64,000 bases of DNA from Nocardia arthritidis NBRC 100137 (GTDB taxonomy: Bacteria > Actinomycetota > Actinomycetes > Mycobacteriales > Mycobacteriaceae), in contig NZ_BDBB01000005.1 in NCBI RefSeq assembly GCF_001612765.1, positions 1 to 64,000 on the forward strand, read 5' to 3'. Position numbers and translations under genes: made by a program. The notes beneath the pieces are model-generated. The model searched no databases. It was not told where the DNA came from and was given only the letters and a program-made list of their open reading frames with translations. Shown one piece after another: positions 61,238 to 64,000 of the stretch. Position 1 is the stretch's first letter, and each line of letters begins with the position of its first letter.

Positions 61238-62125
61238 ATGGAACGTGTCGAGGTCGGCTTCCCATCCGGAAGCGAACAGTGCGCGGCGTGGCTATATCGC
61301 CCGGACGGCGCACCCAAACCCCGCCCGCTAGTGGTGATGGGACACGGCTTGGGGGCCAATCGGGAAATGGGACTGGATCGGTACGCGCGGCGTTTCGCAG
61401 CCGCGGGGATGGCGGTCCTGGTATTCGACTATCGGCATTTCGGCGCCAGTCAGGGCACGCCTCGCCAGTTGCTGAGCATCGCGCGGCAACGCGAAGACTG
61501 GCATGCCGCCATCGCGTACGCGCGCACACTGCGCGGCATCGATGCGACCCGGATCGCGCTGTGGGGCACGTCGTTCGGCGGCGGGCACGTGCTCTCGGTC
61601 GCGCCGGACGACGCCTACATCGCTGCCGTGGTCGCGCAGGCGCCGTTCACCAGCGGACTGTCCTCGGCGCTGGCGAAGGGGCCGATCAGCCTGATCAAGG
61701 TCTCCGCCATCGCGGCCGCCGACCTGCTGCTCGGGCCGATCCGGCGCAAGCCGGTCCGCATCCGGCTCGCCGGGCGCAAGCGGGCCGCGGCGCTGATGAG
61801 CGCACCGGACGTGCCGGACGGCTTCCGCAGGCTGACCGACGAGAGCGAGACCTACGAGCCGAAAGTCGCCGCGCGCGTGGCATTCTCCGCCCTGTTCGAC
61901 GCGCCGGGGCGTCGCGCGAAGGCCCTGAAGATGCCGGTGTTGTACGCACTGTGCGACGACGACTCCGTCGCGCCGGTGAAATCGGCGCTGCGCGCCGCCG
62001 AACGCACCAAGCACGCGGTGGTGAAGCGATATCCCGCAGGACATTTCGATATCTATTTCGACGAGGTCTTCGAGAAGACCGTGTACGACCAGACCGAATT
62101 CCTGGTGTCGGTACTGCGACCGTGA
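61238..62125 (+). CDS. Alpha/beta hydrolase
   Basis: A 295-residue hydrolase. Seen are PRPLVVMGHGLGANREMGLD, AVLVFDYRHFGASQGTPRQL, the nucleophile in RIALWGTSFGGGHVLSVA (G-T-S-F-G), the Asp near VLYALCDDDSVAPVKSALR and the His in YPAGHFDIYF. The triad is complete. No signal peptide is present. It resembles the DLH/peptidase S9-type soluble hydrolases of actinobacteria. The ATG at 61238 is the family-typical start and lies 30 bases from the 5' end of rnpB on the other strand, so the promoters must overlap. The substrate is unknown. Confidence 0.87.
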   Translation: MERVEVGFPSGSEQCAAWLYRPDGAPKPRPLVVMGHGLGANREMGLDRYARRFAAAGMAVLVFDYRHFGASQGTPRQLLSIARQREDWHAAIAYARTLRGIDATRIALWGTSFGGGHVLSVAPDDAYIAAVVAQAPFTSGLSSALAKGPISLIKVSAIAAADLLLGPIRRKPVRIRLAGRKRAAALMSAPDVPDGFRRLTDESETYEPKVAARVAFSALFDAPGRRAKALKMPVLYALCDDDSVAPVKSALRAAERTKHAVVKRYPAGHFDIYFDEVFEKTVYDQTEFLVSVLRP

Positions 62126-62143
62126 ATTGTCCGCGGCCCGGCC

Positions 62144-62602
62144 GTGCGCCGGGCCGCACGACAACAGCCGCGCGCCGAACCGGCCACGCCGCCGCGACAC
62201 CTGGTCGCCTATGCCGTGCTGGTCGATCCGGCGGCGCGGGCGGTGCTGCTCGGCAGGCATCGCCTCGCCGGACTGTGGCTGCCGACCGGAGGACACGTCG
62301 ATCCCGGCGAGCATCCGCTCGACGCGGCACGGCGGGAAGCGGCCGAGGAGATCGGCGTCGAGGCACGGTTCGACGTCGTCGGGCCCGATCCGCTGTTCCT
62401 CACCGTCACCACCACCGTCGGCTCCGACCCGCACGAAGACGTCAGCCTCTGGTACGTGATCCGCGGTGACCGCGCCCGCGGCCACGCCCTCGACCCGCGT
62501 GAGTTCGACGGTGAACATTGGTGGGACATAGCCGGGTTCGCCCTGCCCGACACCGATCCCCACTTCGCGCGTTTCCTCGCCAAACTGGACACCGCTCTGT
62601 GA
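62144..62602 (+). CDS. Nudix hydrolase
   Basis: About 152 residues; the GTG at 62144 is a possible start, but the first 18 residues are unremarkable. The Nudix box GGHVDPGEHPLDAARREAAE followed by EIG is complete (G-x5-E-x7-R-E-x-x-E-E-x-G), with the strand LVAYAVLVDPAARAVLLGRH before it and DVSLWYVIRGDR after. Nudix enzymes hydrolyse nucleoside diphosphates linked to another group; the substrate cannot be told. It follows the alpha/beta hydrolase by 18 bases and is likely cotranscribed. Confidence 0.88.
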   Translation: MRRAARQQPRAEPATPPRHLVAYAVLVDPAARAVLLGRHRLAGLWLPTGGHVDPGEHPLDAARREAAEEIGVEARFDVVGPDPLFLTVTTTVGSDPHEDVSLWYVIRGDRARGHALDPREFDGEHWWDIAGFALPDTDPHFARFLAKLDTAL

Positions 62603-62657
62603 GCCACCGCAGTCTGAGGGCCGCTTCGAGTCGACGCGGCCGACCGATGCTGTCACG

Positions 62658-63128
62658 ATGGCGCGGATGATTGTCAGGCTTGCGCGAGAGGACGACCTCG
62701 CCGGTTTTCTCGAACTGGCGGGGCAGGTCGAGCACTGGTTCGGGGCGTCCGCCGAGGATGCCGAGTTTCGTGCCGCGGTGCTGCGGCACATCGGGCGCGG
62801 GACGGCACTCGTCGCTCGATCCGCGGGGGCGGAGGTGCTCGGCGGCATCCTGTTCGGGTCGAACCCGCCGGTCTACCGGGTGCGCTGGCTGGTCGTCGCG
62901 GAACAGGCTCGCGGGCACGGCATCGGCCGGGCGCTCATCGCGGACGCGATTCGCCGGTACGTGCCGAACCCGGGAACGCTGGAAGCGGTCACCTTCGGGC
63001 TCGATCACCCCGGCGCGGTCGCGGGCGGCGCGCGCGCGTTCTACGAGAAGTTGGGTTTCCACCCGGCGGAGGAGGCGGCTCCCGGCCCGGAGGGTGGATC
63101 CCGGCAGGTCTATCGACGGCGCGTGTGA
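62658..63128 (+). CDS. GNAT family N-acetyltransferase
   Basis: A 156-residue acetyltransferase. The acetyl-CoA-binding motif is in VRWLVVAEQARGHGIGRALI (R-x-x-G-x-G/A), followed by ADAIRRYVPNPGTLEAVTFG and the C-terminal RAFYEKLGFHPAEEA, as expected for motif B. The N-terminus MARMIVRLAREDDLAGFLEL is typical for the fold. The acceptor is unknown. It converges on the repeat-rich gene with six bases between stops. Confidence 0.87.
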   Translation: MARMIVRLAREDDLAGFLELAGQVEHWFGASAEDAEFRAAVLRHIGRGTALVARSAGAEVLGGILFGSNPPVYRVRWLVVAEQARGHGIGRALIADAIRRYVPNPGTLEAVTFGLDHPGAVAGGARAFYEKLGFHPAEEAAPGPEGGSRQVYRRRV

Positions 63129-63134
63129 ACTGGG

Positions 63135-63884
63135 TCAGCGCCGGTGGAACGCGCGCCAGAGGATGAAGGCGAGGGTGGACGCCGGGATCGCGGCGAGGAT
63201 GGGCTTGTCGCGAAGCATTTCCAGAAGGGTGCGGCCAGGGCCGCCCCCCGGTCCGGGGATTCCCGCGGCGCCGCGTTCGGCGGCGGTGGCGGCGTCCGCC
63301 TGTACCTGCTCGGCACGCTCGGCGGCGCGGCGAACCGACTCGTATATCGGTGTTTCCTTCCTGCTGCCCTCCGCGGCCGAATGCCGCACGGATTCCGGAT
63401 CCGCATTTCCTGTCGCGCCCGCGCCTTCCGGTGCCTGCGCCGAGGCCACCGTCTCCGGTTTCCCCGTAGCGCCGGTAGCGCCGCCCGCTGCCGCGGGCAC
63501 ATCCTGCGAGACCTGAGCCGAACTCACCGACTCTGTCCCTCCTCCCGCACCAGCGCCATCAGCCTCCGCGGACGGGCCCTCCGACAACCGCGAAGTCACC
63601 GTCTCCGGCTCCCCCGCCGCGCCTGCGGCGCCGCCCGGCCGCGCAGCGGCATCCTTCGAGATCCGTGCCGAGGCAGCCGGCTCCGACTTCTCCGCCGAAC
63701 TGCGCGCCTCAGCAGACGCATTCTCCGAAACCTGGGCCGAACTCACCGACTCGGCCTTCCCGCCGGCACCAGCGGCACCGCTCGGCACCGCCGCACCCTT
63801 GGACGGCTGCCCGGTTTCGGCCGGCACATCACCGGTGCCCCGCACGTCGTCGGTCCCCTTGTCCGCGGAATTGCGATCGGTCAT
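63135..63884 (-). CDS. Repeat-rich, C-terminally membrane-anchored protein
   Basis: A 249-residue protein. Residues 20-165 are low complexity, rich in Ala, Gly, Ser and Glu, and contain four degenerate copies of a unit G-x-G-G-x-x-E-(S/T)-V-(S/A)-S-A-Q-x-S (GGKAESVSSAQVSENASA, GGTESVSSAQVSQDVPAA, GKPETVASAQAPEGAGA, GEPETVTSRLSEGPSA). A charged helix follows (YESVRRAAERAEQVQADAAT). The last 25 residues hold a membrane helix (KPILAAIPASTLAFILWRAF) with a short basic end HRR. The ATG at 63884 has AGGAGG upstream. No family is recognised; a cytoplasmic disordered protein tethered to the membrane is inferred. Confidence 0.7.
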   Translation of the reverse strand: MTDRNSADKGTDDVRGTGDVPAETGQPSKGAAVPSGAAGAGGKAESVSSAQVSENASAEARSSAEKSEPAASARISKDAAARPGGAAGAAGEPETVTSRLSEGPSAEADGAGAGGGTESVSSAQVSQDVPAAAGGATGATGKPETVASAQAPEGAGATGNADPESVRHSAAEGSRKETPIYESVRRAAERAEQVQADAATAAERGAAGIPGPGGGPGRTLLEMLRDKPILAAIPASTLAFILWRAFHRR

Positions 63885-64000
63885 GGCTGCCTCCTGTGCT
63901 CGGCGTCGCGGTACGGGACGGATGTCTCGGATGCCGTCGCGGCCCGGATACCCTGCGGATGGGCGGGCAAACCGGGCGTCGGCGGCCGCCACGCCATCTC

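Overview
The window is GC-rich actinobacterial chromosome, most likely from Nocardia or a close relative in the Mycobacteriales. The evidence is very high third-position GC, frequent GTG starts, type VII (ESX) secretion substrates with an EspG-like chaperone, DUF3558 and DUF732 lipoproteins, and a backbone gene order that follows the Mycobacterium tuberculosis sucB - Rv2216 - lipB - lipA ... glnA1 - glnE - glnA2 - caeA - panB region. Species-level assignment is inference.

Backbone, left part (1-4,870): the 3' end of the 2-oxoacid dehydrogenase E2 gene, a TIGR01777 epimerase, a GNAT acetyltransferase, then lipB and lipA, which make the lipoyl cofactor that E2 carries. A terminator closes the block.

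Accessory region (about 4,900-34,620): roughly 30 kb that separates lipA from glnA1, which are near neighbours in M. tuberculosis. It holds an ATPase pseudogene; a secreted lytic transglycosylase with a CRP/GlxR-type promoter and a long leader; an XRE-TPR regulator with small hypothetical genes; and a lipoprotein, PPE-like and EspG-like operon. It also holds two cassettes in which YbaB-like, EspC-like and large WXG-like or low-complexity proteins follow each other. A STAND NTPase-TPR-phosphotransferase gene, broken by one frameshift, lies divergent to a WGR/beta-propeller gene, and an EF-G-like factor follows. A class II terpene-cyclase-like gene faces a DMATS/ABBA prenyltransferase-like gene. 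The region ends in a decayed mobile element next to glnA1, with integrase fragments, a winged-helix fragment and inverted 19-bp repeats.

Nitrogen and housekeeping block (34,634-62,602): glnA1 with a four-half-site GlnR operator, RDD and DUF4191 membrane proteins converging on a strong terminator, a TY-Chap-like protein and a broken DoxX gene. An overlapping hydrolase operon (CocE-like, M20 peptidase, monoacylglycerol-lipase-like) is followed by a RibH2-type lumazine synthase. Then come a zinc metallopeptidase lipoprotein, an EEP-family phosphodiesterase, and an isochorismatase-fold plus dimeric-barrel pair facing an HxlR regulator. glnE and glnA2 complete the glutamine synthetase control set. 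caeA-like hydrolase, panB, a vapBC toxin-antitoxin pair with its operator, a proline iminopeptidase-CHAD fusion, an RNB nuclease, lipoproteins, rnpB (minus strand), an alpha/beta hydrolase and a Nudix hydrolase follow.

Right end (62,658-64,000): a GNAT acetyltransferase and a repeat-rich, C-terminally anchored protein.

The genes most likely to represent something undescribed are the cyclase/prenyltransferase pair, the STAND-TPR-kinase/WGR-propeller pair, and the repeated YbaB-EspC-effector cassettes, one of which carries a long asparagine tract. No tRNA, CRISPR array or intact insertion sequence was seen.
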